Assembly: GCF_002754475.1 (NCBI RefSeq)
Contig: NZ_PEFL01000001.1
Location: 1,612,001 to 1,676,000 of the forward strand
DNA length: 64,000 bases
From: Comamonas sp. 26
GTDB lineage: Bacteria > Pseudomonadota > Gammaproteobacteria > Burkholderiales > Burkholderiaceae_C
Reading direction: 5' to 3'
Positions within the stretch are counted from its first letter, which is position 1. Every line of letters starts with the position of its first letter. The translations under genes were made by a program, and so were the position numbers. The notes beneath the pieces were generated by a model that was given only the letters and a program-made list of their open reading frames with translations, did no database searches and was not told the DNA's origin. This document shows positions 9,451 through 17,906 of this stretch, piece by piece.

Positions 9451-9853
9451 TCACTTTTGATAGCTGCTGGCGCTTGATAGATAAGCGATAGCGGCCATTT
9501 ATCTGTAAAAATTCTTTTGACAGGGCGCTGGTGTGCAAGCATCAGCGCCCTGTGCGGTTTTGGGCGCGCCTGGCTGATGGCGGCGGCTGCATCTGCGAAA
9601 ATGCATGTTTTCAGGGAATGGCCGCAGCCCACAAGGCGCTTGCGGCTGTGGTGCGTATCGAGGCTCGATCCACGCCCTGGCTTCGTGGCCTGCCTAGCGC
9701 TGTCTTGTGACAGCCGCCGCAGGTTTTTCATGTTGCCGAGCATCGAGTCAGATCGCCCGCGATCACCGCCTTCATCCGCCTGACCTCTGCCCGACTACAC
9801 GCCATTGCCCGGCGGCCTGCAGGCCGCATGGGCGCAGCCATGGATAGTCTGCC
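9451..9853. other. Intergenic region between the AGCS symporter gene and mnmH
   Basis: These 403 bases begin with a GATAGC/AGCGCTT hairpin element. The remainder contains short frames without recognisable proteins. A TAG at 9845-9847 closes the mnmH frame upstream, which fixes the mnmH start to the GTG at 9854 or later. Confidence 0.5.
9458..9500. repeat. GATAGCTGCTAGCGCTT-type hairpin element, copy A
   Basis: TGATAGCTGCTGGCGCTT followed by ATAAGCGATAGCGGCCATT forms an imperfect inverted repeat just behind the symporter stop codon. It belongs to a family seen in at least seven intergenic regions of this window. Confidence 0.65.
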
Positions 9854-10906
9854 GTGTCCCACCGCCAGCCCGTTCGCGTTCCCGAACGCCACCAGTACGC
9901 AGCCCTGATTGACGCCCGTTCGCCCGGCGAGTTTGCGCTGGACCACATTCCCGGTGCCATCAACTGCCCTGTGCTCAGCGATGCAGAGCGCGCCGAGATT
10001 GGCACCATCTACAAGCAGGTCAGCCCGTTTGAGGCCAAGCGCTTGGGCGCAGCCTATGTCGCGGCCAATCTGGCGCGCCATCTGCGCGAAACCTTTGCCG
10101 ACAAGCCTGCCAACTGGAAGCCGCTGGTCTATTGCTGGCGCGGCGGTCTACGCAGTGGATCCATGGTGACCTGGCTGCGTCTGGTGGGCTGGGACGCGCA
10201 GCAGCTCGCCGGTGGCTACAAGTCTTTTCGCGGCCATGTGATCGAGCAGCTTGAAACGCTGGTGCCCCAGTTGCAGATGCGCGTGCTGTGCGGCGCAACG
10301 GGCTCGGCCAAGACCCGTGTGTTGCATGCGCTGGCCGAAAGCGGCGAGCAGGTGCTGGACCTGGAAGGCTTTGCCAGCCACAAGGGCTCGCTATTGGGCA
10401 ACTTGCCCGGCATTGAGCAGCCCAGCCAGAAGCGCTTTGAGACCCTGATTGCCGAAAAGTTGGAGCAGTTTGACCTGTCTCGCCCCGTCTATCTAGAAGG
10501 CGAGAGCGCCAAGATTGGCCGTGTTGGCCTGCCGCTGGTGCTGGTGTCGCACCTGCACAAGGCCCCCGTCATTGAAGTGCGTGCTACTGAGTCTGCACGC
10601 CTGTCCTTTCTGCTGCGCGACTATGCGTATCTGGGCGATGAGCCCGATGCGCTGGCCGACAAGCTGGGCTGGCTCAAAGAGCTGCATGGCAATGTCGTGA
10701 TCAGCCGCTGGCAGGAATGGGCACGTACCAAAGAGCTATCGCCCTTGTTTGAGGAGCTGATGCTGCGCCACTACGACCCGCATTACGAGCGCTCCCAGTC
10801 CAATCATTTTGACCAGTGGCCCGTGCGCAAAGTGCTGGAGACCGATGACCTGTCTGACGCCGGCATTCAACGACTGGCGCAGCAAGTCGTGGCGCTGGAG
10901 TCTTGA
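9854..10906 (+). CDS. mnmH: tRNA 2-selenouridine synthase (MnmH/SelU)
   Basis: A 350-residue enzyme that replaces sulfur by selenium in 2-thiouridine at the wobble position of tRNAs for Lys, Glu and Gln, using selenophosphate. An N-terminal rhodanese domain carries the active-site Cys94 in YCWRGGLRSGS. A P-loop domain follows with GATGSAKT at residues 147-154. The start is a GTG, because an in-frame TAG lies nine bases upstream. The selenophosphate donor gene selD is about 18 kb to the right, and a tRNA-Gln(UUG), one of its known substrate classes, lies beside selD. The gene is convergent with the LysE-family gene, with no spacer. Confidence 0.94.
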   Translation: MSHRQPVRVPERHQYAALIDARSPGEFALDHIPGAINCPVLSDAERAEIGTIYKQVSPFEAKRLGAAYVAANLARHLRETFADKPANWKPLVYCWRGGLRSGSMVTWLRLVGWDAQQLAGGYKSFRGHVIEQLETLVPQLQMRVLCGATGSAKTRVLHALAESGEQVLDLEGFASHKGSLLGNLPGIEQPSQKRFETLIAEKLEQFDLSRPVYLEGESAKIGRVGLPLVLVSHLHKAPVIEVRATESARLSFLLRDYAYLGDEPDALADKLGWLKELHGNVVISRWQEWARTKELSPLFEELMLRHYDPHYERSQSNHFDQWPVRKVLETDDLSDAGIQRLAQQVVALES

Positions 10907-11524
10907 TCAGGCAGGTTCCATAAAAATCGGCACCAGTGACAGCAGCAGCAGGCCTGCCATCACGCCGTTAAAGGTTCGCAGCGCCTGCGGTGTGCGCAGT
11001 GCGCGGCCTACGGTGCTGCCAAACAGTGTCCAGACGCTGATGCTGGGGAAGTTGATGACCCCCATGACCAGTGCCGACAGCATTAGGTTGCTAAAAAAGC
11101 CATCGCGGGGCGTATAGGTGGCCACAATGCCAATGGCCATGATCCAGGCCTTGGGATTGACCCACTGAAACGCCGCCGCCTGCCAGAAGCTGAAGGGGTG
11201 CTTGCCAGATTGCCCCTGATCCACGCCGCCAGCGCGTGCAATCTTCCAGGCCAGCCACACAAGATAGGCCGCACCCACATATTTGAGCAGGGTGTAGATG
11301 CGCGGCTCGGCCTCGAACAGCTTGCCCAGGCCTGCGCCAATCAGCAGCACCATGATGACCACGCCCATGCAGATGCCCAGCATGTGGGGCATGCTGCGGC
11401 GGTAGCCAAAGGTGGCACCGGAGGCAGTGAGCATTACATTGTTGGGTCCGGGCGTGACGGAGCTGACAAAGGCAAACATGGCCAGTGGCAGTACAAACGA
11501 CAGGGATTCGGGCAGCATTTGCAT
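10907..11524 (-). CDS. LysE/RhtB-family amino-acid exporter
   Basis: A 205-residue inner-membrane protein with about six hydrophobic segments. The hallmark SSVTPGPNNVMLTASGATFG lies near residues 20-40 and FQWVNPKAWIMAIG in the middle, both typical of the LysE/RhtB/Cad superfamily. It exports amino acids or related solutes driven by the proton gradient. It is divergent from a MocR-type regulator, a common arrangement that suggests control by that regulator. The substrate cannot be deduced. The ATG at 11524 agrees with the family start. Confidence 0.9.
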   Translation of the reverse strand: MQMLPESLSFVLPLAMFAFVSSVTPGPNNVMLTASGATFGYRRSMPHMLGICMGVVIMVLLIGAGLGKLFEAEPRIYTLLKYVGAAYLVWLAWKIARAGGVDQGQSGKHPFSFWQAAAFQWVNPKAWIMAIGIVATYTPRDGFFSNLMLSALVMGVINFPSISVWTLFGSTVGRALRTPQALRTFNGVMAGLLLLSLVPIFMEPA

Positions 11525-11575
11525 GGTGGTGGCTTGGCGTTGAAGCGGTGAGTGCGCTCAATGCTAAGCGGCGAA

Positions 11576-11599
11576 ATCAGTACAGTAGCGGTACACTTT
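11576..11599. promoter_or_regulatory. Possible MocR operator in the divergent intergenic region
   Basis: The sequence AGTACAGTAGCGGTACACT contains two GTAC cores in partial dyad symmetry. It lies between the divergent LysE-type and MocR-type genes. MocR/PdxR proteins bind repeated or dyad sites in this position. No experiment or comparison supports this specific site. Confidence 0.3.
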
Positions 11600-11658
11600 G
11601 CCATGCCAGTTGATGAGCTGGCCTGCTTGTGCAACCCTGACAGTTGAAGGCTTCATCC

Positions 11659-13149
11659 ATGCTCGATTCCAAATCAGAACCTGCGGCAACGGCTTTAGCC
11701 ACCACCGCCTTATCCGCTTCCGTCAGTCTGGGCTGGCAGCCCATGCGCGCAAGTTCCATAGGGCTGGCCGAGCAACTGGTTGAGCATTTCGGGGCGCTGG
11801 TGCGCAATCACGGCTTGCGGGCCGGTGTGCGTCTTCCCTCCGTACGGGCGCTGGCTGAGAGCGCAGGCGTAAGCCGCGACACCGTCGTGCAGGCCTATGA
11901 CAGGCTGGCCGCACAGGGCTTGATTGTGTCGCGCCGAGGCAGCGGTTTTTATGTGGCGGCCCAGCGTTCGGTGACGGCACCAGCAGAACCGGCAAAATCC
12001 GCATCGCCTCAGGTGGTGGAGTTTGATACTTCCTATCTGCTCAGAGGCATTTTTCGCGAGAGCGGAGATGGCACGACCAATGCCGGCTGCCTGCCGGGCA
12101 GCTGGATGGATCAGGGCCTTATTACCGGTGCCATGCGCGCCATTACGCGCCAGGGCTCGCGGGCCGAACAAAGCCTGCTCAGCTACGGCGTGCCGCAGGG
12201 TTTTGTGCCGCTGCGCCAGCATATTGCGTCTTACTTGCAGGCCCAGGAAGTGCCAGCCCACCCTGAGACTCATCTGATGACCGTAGGCGGCGTCACACAA
12301 GGGCTGGATCTGATCGTGCGCTGTTTTCTGCGCCCCGGCGATACCGTGCTGGTGGAAGACCCGGCCTGGTTTTTGATCTTCGGGCGGCTGAAATACATGG
12401 GCGTTAACGTTGTTGGCGTGCCGCGCCTGCCCGGTGGCCCCGATGTGGTGGCGCTGGAATCGCTGGCGCAGGCCCATAAACCCAGGCTTTTCATCCTCAA
12501 CACGGTCGTTCACAACCCCACAGGCTTGAGCCTGTCTGCCGGTGTGGCCCATGAAGTGCTGCGCATTGCTGAGCGCCATGATTTTCTGCTGGTGGAAGAC
12601 GATACCTACGCCGATTTTCTGGGTGCCATGCCGCTGCGGCTGGCGGCCATGGACAGGCTACGGCGCGTGATTTTGGTGGGCGGTTATTCCAAGACCTTGT
12701 CGGGAGGCCTGCGCGTAGGCTATATCGCAGCCAAGCCCGACTATGTGCATCGCCTCACGGACATGAAGCTGCTGTCGGGCCTGACTTCATCGCTGCCCGC
12801 CGAGCAAATCGTTCACCATATTCTGGCAGATGGCTCTTACCGCAAGCATGTTGACCGCCTGCGAGAACGTGTGGACCGAGCGCGCATTCGTTGCCTGCGC
12901 AAGCTCGAAGCCATTGGCTGCTATGCCGAGCATGAGCCTGTGGCTGGCACCTTTGCATGGGTCGATTGCGGTGTGGACACTGAGGTGCTGGCGCGGCAGG
13001 CGGCGCTGAGCAATCTGCTGCTGGCGCCGGGCGTGCTGTTTTCACCCCAGCAAGCCACCAGCCGCATGCTGCGCGTGCCCGTGGCCATGGCTGACTATGC
13101 GGCACCGTGGAAGATGCTGGAACAAATCCTCAAGCAGTTGCGCCCATAG
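11659..13149 (+). CDS. MocR/PdxR-type GntR-family regulator with aminotransferase-like domain
   Basis: A 496-residue regulator made of an N-terminal GntR winged helix (RLPSVRALAESAGVSRDTVVQAYDRL) and a large fold-type I aminotransferase domain. The PLP-binding lysine is Lys345 in GGYSKTLSGGLR, and the substrate-binding motif NTVVHNPTGLS is present. Such proteins sense PLP or amino compounds and control vitamin B6, GABA, taurine or export genes. The ATG at 11659 is preferred over a TTG five codons upstream because GAAGG lies at 11646-11650. It is divergent from the LysE-family exporter, its likely target. Confidence 0.9.
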   Translation: MLDSKSEPAATALATTALSASVSLGWQPMRASSIGLAEQLVEHFGALVRNHGLRAGVRLPSVRALAESAGVSRDTVVQAYDRLAAQGLIVSRRGSGFYVAAQRSVTAPAEPAKSASPQVVEFDTSYLLRGIFRESGDGTTNAGCLPGSWMDQGLITGAMRAITRQGSRAEQSLLSYGVPQGFVPLRQHIASYLQAQEVPAHPETHLMTVGGVTQGLDLIVRCFLRPGDTVLVEDPAWFLIFGRLKYMGVNVVGVPRLPGGPDVVALESLAQAHKPRLFILNTVVHNPTGLSLSAGVAHEVLRIAERHDFLLVEDDTYADFLGAMPLRLAAMDRLRRVILVGGYSKTLSGGLRVGYIAAKPDYVHRLTDMKLLSGLTSSLPAEQIVHHILADGSYRKHVDRLRERVDRARIRCLRKLEAIGCYAEHEPVAGTFAWVDCGVDTEVLARQAALSNLLLAPGVLFSPQQATSRMLRVPVAMADYAAPWKMLEQILKQLRP

Positions 13150-13252
13150 CCGTTAAAGCTATCTCAAAGTGCTTGTCGTGCATTCACGATTGATAACAAT
13201 CACAGGGCTGTGGCGTGATTGATTGAGCGGTATCTGCTGTTATGTTTGTAGC

Positions 13253-14026
13253 ATGACTTCAGTCCCCGCTGTACCTCACACCGCCGCCAGCCTCAGTGTC
13301 TGTCGCATGCTGCTGGTGAGCGTACTGCCGGGCCTGCTGGCCTTGGGTTTGGTCGCATGCTCCAACGCCCCCACCAATCACGGCGAGGTAGAAGGCGAGA
13401 GCTTTCACTCGCGCGAGCTGCTGCAGTCCGACAGCAACCGCATGGCCACGCTGTCCATGAAGCAGAACCTGGAGAGCCTGTTTGTCATCATGGACAAGCT
13501 CTACCGCCGCAACCCCTCCGAATGGAAAAAGACAGCCACCAGCCGTGAGGCGGCCATGACCTATGTGCGCATCGCCATCATGGAGCGCCAGCCCTGGCAT
13601 GAGCTGCAAGACAAGCGCGATGTGGCTGCACTGTCGCTGGCTTTGCAGCCTGAATTCAAGGGTGACAGAGTTGCTGCGTTCATCTACGCGGCGGGGGACA
13701 TGATGATTACCTCGCATGGCGGGCGCACCAGCTTCACGCTGATCGACGGGCTGGATCCGCAGCATGTCTTCAACGCTGCGCGCAATCTGGAGATCGCCAA
13801 CTGGATTCTCAACTCGCGCAAAGCGCCTGCGGGCCAGCCCTTGCTGCTATCGAATCAGATGAGCGAAGACGCGCGCAACCTGAGCTTTGAGCGCGAAATG
13901 GGCAAGATTGTTGGCCGCCTGGATTTGATTGCCGACTACACCACAGAGCGCTACCGGCGTTCCGTCATCGGTTATGCGCAGGGGCTGGTGGCGGGCCCAT
14001 TCATGCAATTCTTACCGGTGCGTTGA
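13253..14026 (+). CDS. Hypothetical lipoprotein
   Basis: A 257-residue protein with a signal segment whose lipobox-like end is LGLVAC; the Cys would be lipidated. The mature part is soluble and helical with several aromatic and charged segments. I recognise no catalytic motif. Proteins like this are annotated as conserved exported or lipoproteins in betaproteobacteria; the function is unknown. The ATG at 13253 was chosen over an upstream TTG at 13223. A further in-frame ATG at 13307 would give a shorter, still adequate lipoprotein signal. The next gene is convergent and starts eight bases beyond its stop. Confidence 0.75.
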   Translation: MTSVPAVPHTAASLSVCRMLLVSVLPGLLALGLVACSNAPTNHGEVEGESFHSRELLQSDSNRMATLSMKQNLESLFVIMDKLYRRNPSEWKKTATSREAAMTYVRIAIMERQPWHELQDKRDVAALSLALQPEFKGDRVAAFIYAAGDMMITSHGGRTSFTLIDGLDPQHVFNAARNLEIANWILNSRKAPAGQPLLLSNQMSEDARNLSFEREMGKIVGRLDLIADYTTERYRRSVIGYAQGLVAGPFMQFLPVR

Positions 14027-14033
14027 GAGGAGT

Positions 14034-14369
14034 TCAGGCGCTGCAGAGAACGATGGTGGCAATGGCCGACGAATCTTCCAGCGCACGCACCGCATGGGGC
14101 ATGTTGGCGGGCAGATGAATGAGCTGCTTGGCTGATAGCTCATGCACGGTCTGCCCGATCATCACTTCAAGCCTGCCTTCAAGGCATTGCAGACTGACGC
14201 TGCCCGGAACGCGATGCGGTGGCAGGGTCTGGCCATGGCGGAGCACTACGCGAATGACTTCCAGATCTTCCGCCTTGAAGAGCACGCTGGAGTGAGCGGC
14301 TGAAAGCCTGGCTCCAAACGGAGCGACATCCAGAGCTTGGTGGGTGGGCGTGGAGTGTTTGTGGTCCAT
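14034..14369 (-). CDS. Small cupin-domain protein, paralog 1
   Basis: A 111-residue single-domain cupin. It has the two cupin halves: HGQTLPPHRVPGSVSLQCLEGRLEV, then LPANMPHAVRALEDSSAIATIVL. A second cupin of similar length and sequence lies at 17907-18239. They share VIR-VL, LP-H, QCLEGRL and the DSSA-T motif near the end. The metal-binding His set is reduced, so catalytic activity is uncertain; a sensing or sugar/acyl-binding role is possible. It lies downstream of the aldehyde dehydrogenase operon on the same strand. Confidence 0.8.
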   Translation of the reverse strand: MDHKHSTPTHQALDVAPFGARLSAAHSSVLFKAEDLEVIRVVLRHGQTLPPHRVPGSVSLQCLEGRLEVMIGQTVHELSAKQLIHLPANMPHAVRALEDSSAIATIVLCSA

Positions 14370-14466
14370 GACAGCACCTGAGGCGAAAGCGGTAATAAGA
14401 CATTCTCTACTGCCTGGTGCGCGAGTTCAATCACAGTTTGGTGACAAAGCTGTAGGGAATCAGGCC

Positions 14467-15021
14467 TTATCTTCGCTCTTCATCGCTTATCGCTTCAATC
14501 AACGACTGAAGGTGAGTGCTGGCCGACTCTTCGGCCAAATGCGCCTGTATGGCGGCATGAGCGCTCAGAAAGAACTGTCTGGGGTTTTGAATGTGCCAGC
14601 TGCTTGGCAGATAAAAGCAGTCGTTATCGTCATCTTCCAGCAGGCTTGCAAAGTCGTACTGCGGGTTTTGCAAGGCGGAATGCAGAGCATGGGAAAGTGC
14701 GACTTTATGCGCGGCGGTCCATGCACCCTGATTCCAGAGCGGGAAGAAATGCAGATTCAGCAACTGCTGCAACTGTTCTGGGTCATTGGGGTCATAGGCC
14801 GCCAGCTCAAGGCCCAGAGACTCCTCCCGGTCGTAGATGTTGAAAGGTGCCAGCAGGAATGCGGGGCTGGGGATGAATTCAATATGACTGCCGAGGTGCA
14901 GGAGTGGCTCGACCATGTGTGTTGGATGTTGCTGTGGTTGATTTCGGAAAGGCGGTGAGCTGGCATTGTCTGGCAAATCAAGCGGCAGCCAGCTGTGCTG
15001 GCCTGGCTTGGTATCGCTCAC
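14467..15021 (-). CDS. Conserved hypothetical protein, translationally coupled to the aldehyde dehydrogenase gene
   Basis: A 184-residue protein of unknown family, acidic and helical in its C-terminal half (LEDDDNDCFYLPSSW; HLAEESASTHLQSLIEAI). The proposed start is a GTG at 15021, which overlaps the TGA of the upstream aldehyde dehydrogenase gene in the four bases GTGA. That arrangement points to coupled translation. An internal ATG at 14916 would give a 149-residue product starting MVEPLLHLGS. No signal peptide or membrane segment is seen. Confidence 0.65.
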   Translation of the reverse strand: MSDTKPGQHSWLPLDLPDNASSPPFRNQPQQHPTHMVEPLLHLGSHIEFIPSPAFLLAPFNIYDREESLGLELAAYDPNDPEQLQQLLNLHFFPLWNQGAWTAAHKVALSHALHSALQNPQYDFASLLEDDDNDCFYLPSSWHIQNPRQFFLSAHAAIQAHLAEESASTHLQSLIEAISDEERR

Positions 15022-16532
15022 TCGAACTGAATGCCCTGGGCCAGCGGCAGCTCGCGCGAATAGTTGATGGTGTTGGTGGTGCGGCGCATGTACTGCTTCC
15101 ATGCATCCGAACCGCTCTCGCGGTCGCCGCCGGTTTCTTTCTCGCCACCAAAGGCCCCGCCAATTTCGGCACCGCTGGGGCCGATGTTGACATTGGCTAT
15201 GCCACAGTCAGAGCCTGCTGCACTCAAAAACGTCTCTACCTCGCGCAGATCGTTGGAAAAGATGCAGGACGACAGGCCCTGCGGCACATCGTTGTTGAGC
15301 GCAATGGCCTGCGCCAGCTCGTCATAGCTCAGCACATAGAGCAGGGGCACAAAGGTTTCGTGCTGCACGATGGCGGTTTGCGCGGGCATGTCCACAATGG
15401 CGGGCGCGGCGTAAAAGCCTTGGGGGAAGGTTTGCTCCAGCTGGCGCTGGCCGCCGACGAGCAACTGCCCACCTTGCTGCTGGGCTTGCTCAATGGAATG
15501 CTGCATGGCTTCAAACGAAGCTTGGTCAATCAGCGGGCCGACCAGTGTTCCCGACTGCAGCGGGTTGCCAATGCGCAGGCTGCGGTAGGCGGGCAGTAGT
15601 TTATCCAGCAGTGCCTGCTTGATATCACGGTGCACGATGAGGCGGCGCAAGCTGGTGCAACGCTGACCTGCCGTGCCCACGGCGCTGAAGACGATGGCGC
15701 GCACGGCAAGATCGAGATCGGCGGCGGGCGTGACCAGCATGGCGTTGTTGCCGCCCAGCTCCAGAATACGCTTGCCAAAGCGCGCCGCCACCTTGGGGCC
15801 TACGGCGCGGCCCATGCGGCTGGAGCCCGTGGCTGAAACCAGGGCGATTTGCGGGCTGTCCACCAAGGCCTCGGCCACCTCGCTGCCGCCCAGCACAATC
15901 TGAGCCAGCCCGGCGGGTGCGCGGTCGCCAAACTGCTCAATGGCACGCTCCAGCGCCTTGAAGGTGGCAAGGCCCGCCAGCGGCGCTTTTTCAGATGGCT
16001 TGAAGATCACCGGGTTGCCGCAGACCAGTGCAATCGCCGCATTCCAGGCAAACACGGCGCTGGGGAAGTTGAAGGCCGTGATGACCGCCACCGGCCCCAG
16101 CGGGTGGTACTGCTCCATGATGCGGTGGCCGGGCCGCTCTGAAACAATGGTCTTGCCATGCAGCTGGCGCGACAGGCCTAGGGCAAATTCGCAGATGTCC
16201 ACGCCTTCCTGCACCTCGCCCAGTCCCTCCTGAGCGATCTTGCCGACTTCGCAGGAGATCACATGGCCGATATCCGCCTTGGCGCGGCGCAGCTCCTCGC
16301 CCCACAGTCGCACCAGCTCGCCACGCACGGGCGCGGGCACCAGCCTCCATTGCTCAAAGGCCTGCGTGGCGCGGTCAATCACCTGGGGCATTTGCGCCGT
16401 GGGCAAGGCCGCCAGTCTGGCAATTTCTGCACCATCAATGGGTGAATGCACGCTGATGTCATTGCCGCTGTAGCGGGGCAGATCAATGCCGCAGCGGCTC
16501 AGTACGGTCTGAAGGTCGGCGGTGGTGGTCAT
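15018..16532 (-). CDS. Aldehyde dehydrogenase, ALDH7/AmaB type (aminoadipate-semialdehyde dehydrogenase)
   Basis: A 504-residue NAD(P)-dependent aldehyde dehydrogenase. The catalytic Cys292 is in GTAGQRCTSL, the general-base Glu in LELGGNNAM, and the FNFPSAVFAWN segment is typical of the ALDH7 (antiquitin/AmaB) branch. That branch oxidises 2-aminoadipate 6-semialdehyde, equivalent to piperideine-6-carboxylate, to 2-aminoadipate in lysine catabolism. The upstream neighbour, a saccharopine-dehydrogenase-like gene, supports a lysine role. The ATG at 16532 lies 20 bases behind that gene's stop. The exact substrate is inferred from family and context. Confidence 0.88.
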   Translation of the reverse strand: MTTTADLQTVLSRCGIDLPRYSGNDISVHSPIDGAEIARLAALPTAQMPQVIDRATQAFEQWRLVPAPVRGELVRLWGEELRRAKADIGHVISCEVGKIAQEGLGEVQEGVDICEFALGLSRQLHGKTIVSERPGHRIMEQYHPLGPVAVITAFNFPSAVFAWNAAIALVCGNPVIFKPSEKAPLAGLATFKALERAIEQFGDRAPAGLAQIVLGGSEVAEALVDSPQIALVSATGSSRMGRAVGPKVAARFGKRILELGGNNAMLVTPAADLDLAVRAIVFSAVGTAGQRCTSLRRLIVHRDIKQALLDKLLPAYRSLRIGNPLQSGTLVGPLIDQASFEAMQHSIEQAQQQGGQLLVGGQRQLEQTFPQGFYAAPAIVDMPAQTAIVQHETFVPLLYVLSYDELAQAIALNNDVPQGLSSCIFSNDLREVETFLSAAGSDCGIANVNIGPSGAEIGGAFGGEKETGGDRESGSDAWKQYMRRTTNTINYSRELPLAQGIQFE

Positions 16533-16552
16533 GGCTTTGAGAGGTGAATGGT

Positions 16553-17643
16553 TCAACGGAGCAGGCTTTGAAAGTACGCGCCTGAGCGGGTGGCCAGCAG
16601 GGCGGGCAGCGTGCATTGCTCTTGGCGCACAAAGCCTTGCTGCGGCAGCTGACCGGTGGTAAATAGCTCAACTGCGCCCAGCATTCCGGCGGCAGTGGTC
16701 AACTCAATCGCTGTGCGCTGCTTGCCGCACAGCAGGCCGCCGAAGATGCGGGCAGTGTGGGTCAGCTGCTCCAGCCGACCGGCGCGCATGCCGTTGGCCA
16801 TGGCAGCGATGATCACCATGTCGTCGCGGCTGTGGGGCACGGCACCTTCCAGCACTTCACGCAGCAGGTCGCGCCGCTCAATCAGGCGCAGGCCGTGCAG
16901 CAGCAGGTGCATGGCGTCGCGGTGACCGGGATGGCGTATGGTCTTGTAGTTGAGGTTGCGCACGCGGCCTTGCAGCGACTCGCACAGCGTGCCCAGGCCG
17001 CCCGAGGTGTTGAAGGCCTCGAAGGTCTCGCCATCCAGAATCAGCGTTTCCACATTTTCAAGCGGCGGCACGGTGACCTGCTGGCCGTTGGCGATGGTGT
17101 TGCAGGGCTTGCAGTATTCGTTGATGACGCCATCCACGCTCCAGGTGAAGTGGTAGCGCAGCGCATTGGTGGCATGGCGCGTGAGCGCGCCCACGCGCAG
17201 GTGCAGGTCGTACAGCTCATCAAACTGCTGGGCCAGATGGCCGCCCAGAATGCCGATCAGCCCCGGCGCCAGCCCGCATTGCGGCATCAGCACCGATCTT
17301 GCCTGCGGCGCCAGCGCCTGTATGGTGCGCATGGCGGCCACGTCTTCGGTCAGGTCAAAGTAGTGCACGCCTTGCTGCGCTGCAGCCTGAGCCACGCGCG
17401 CGGCGCAGAAAAAGGGCAGGGCGTTGATGACCAGGGTGTGTTTTTGCAGGGCAGCGGCCAGCGCTGTGTCGTCTTGAATATCCAGCTGCAAGGGCTGAAT
17501 TTGTGCATCACCGCTGGCAGGCGGGGGCGCATATCCGCCAGCGTGACGGTGGCACCATGCAGCTCGGCGGCCATATCGGCAATGGTGGAGCCAATCTTGC
17601 CGGCGCCGAGGATGAGAATGTTTTGTTCGGTCAGCTTCATCAT
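16553..17643 (-). pseudogene. Saccharopine dehydrogenase-family gene with a frameshift
   Basis: The N-terminal part (17643 to about 17525) encodes a Rossmann start, NILILGAGKIGSTIADMAAELHGATVTLADMRP. The rest of the family protein continues in another frame, from about 17520 to 16553 (LQLDIQDDTALAAAL onward). The break falls at a run of five G (17523-17527). One more base there would restore a reading frame of about 363 residues, so this is a genuine frameshift mutation or a homopolymer sequencing error. An AAGGAG-type site lies upstream (17650-17655 complement). With the adjacent aminoadipate-semialdehyde dehydrogenase gene it suggests the saccharopine route of lysine breakdown. Confidence 0.85.
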
Positions 17644-17796
17644 GGATAACTCCTTGAGAGCAACGCCACTGTCATTTCCTCAGCGGCCATCTTAAACACA
17701 GGGCAGCGTTTTGCACCATGGAGACAAGCGTCAGCAGCCGCCGATTTGCAGGGGCGGACGAGAAGCCTGATAGCAACCGATGCCTTCAAAAAGAAT

Positions 17797-17831
17797 AGCT
17801 TCCAGCGCTTTATGCAAAAGGGCTGGAAGCT
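17797..17831. repeat. GATAGC/AGCGCTT-family hairpin, copy B
   Basis: Perfect 10-base arms AGCTTCCAGC and GCTGGAAGCT flank a 15-base loop that starts GCTTTATGC. It lies upstream of the leftward saccharopine-dehydrogenase-like gene. It is a diverged member of the dispersed family that has kept its pairing. Confidence 0.6.
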
Positions 17832-17870
17832 GAAAAGACTGAAAATCAGTGCGCTGAGTAGCCTAGTGCA

Positions 17871-17900
17871 ATGCAATGCAATGCAATGCAATGCAATGCA
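17871..17900. repeat. Pentanucleotide tandem repeat (ATGCA)6
   Basis: Six perfect head-to-tail copies of ATGCA, with a partial TGCA before them, end seven bases beyond the stop codon of the leftward cupin gene. This is the only obvious microsatellite in the window. Slippage could change spacing upstream of the saccharopine-dehydrogenase-like gene but would not alter a protein. Confidence 0.9.
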
Positions 17901-17906
17901 GTGCTG

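Noticed and set aside
17640..17891. 83-codon minus-strand frame through the ATGCA repeat
   Set aside because: It is created by the microsatellite and hairpin region; a better ribosome site supports the ATG at 17643/17640 of the saccharopine-like gene.
17871..17900. ATGCA repeats considered as a CRISPR-like array or phage attachment site
   Set aside because: Unit is five bases without spacers and no integrase or cas gene is near.
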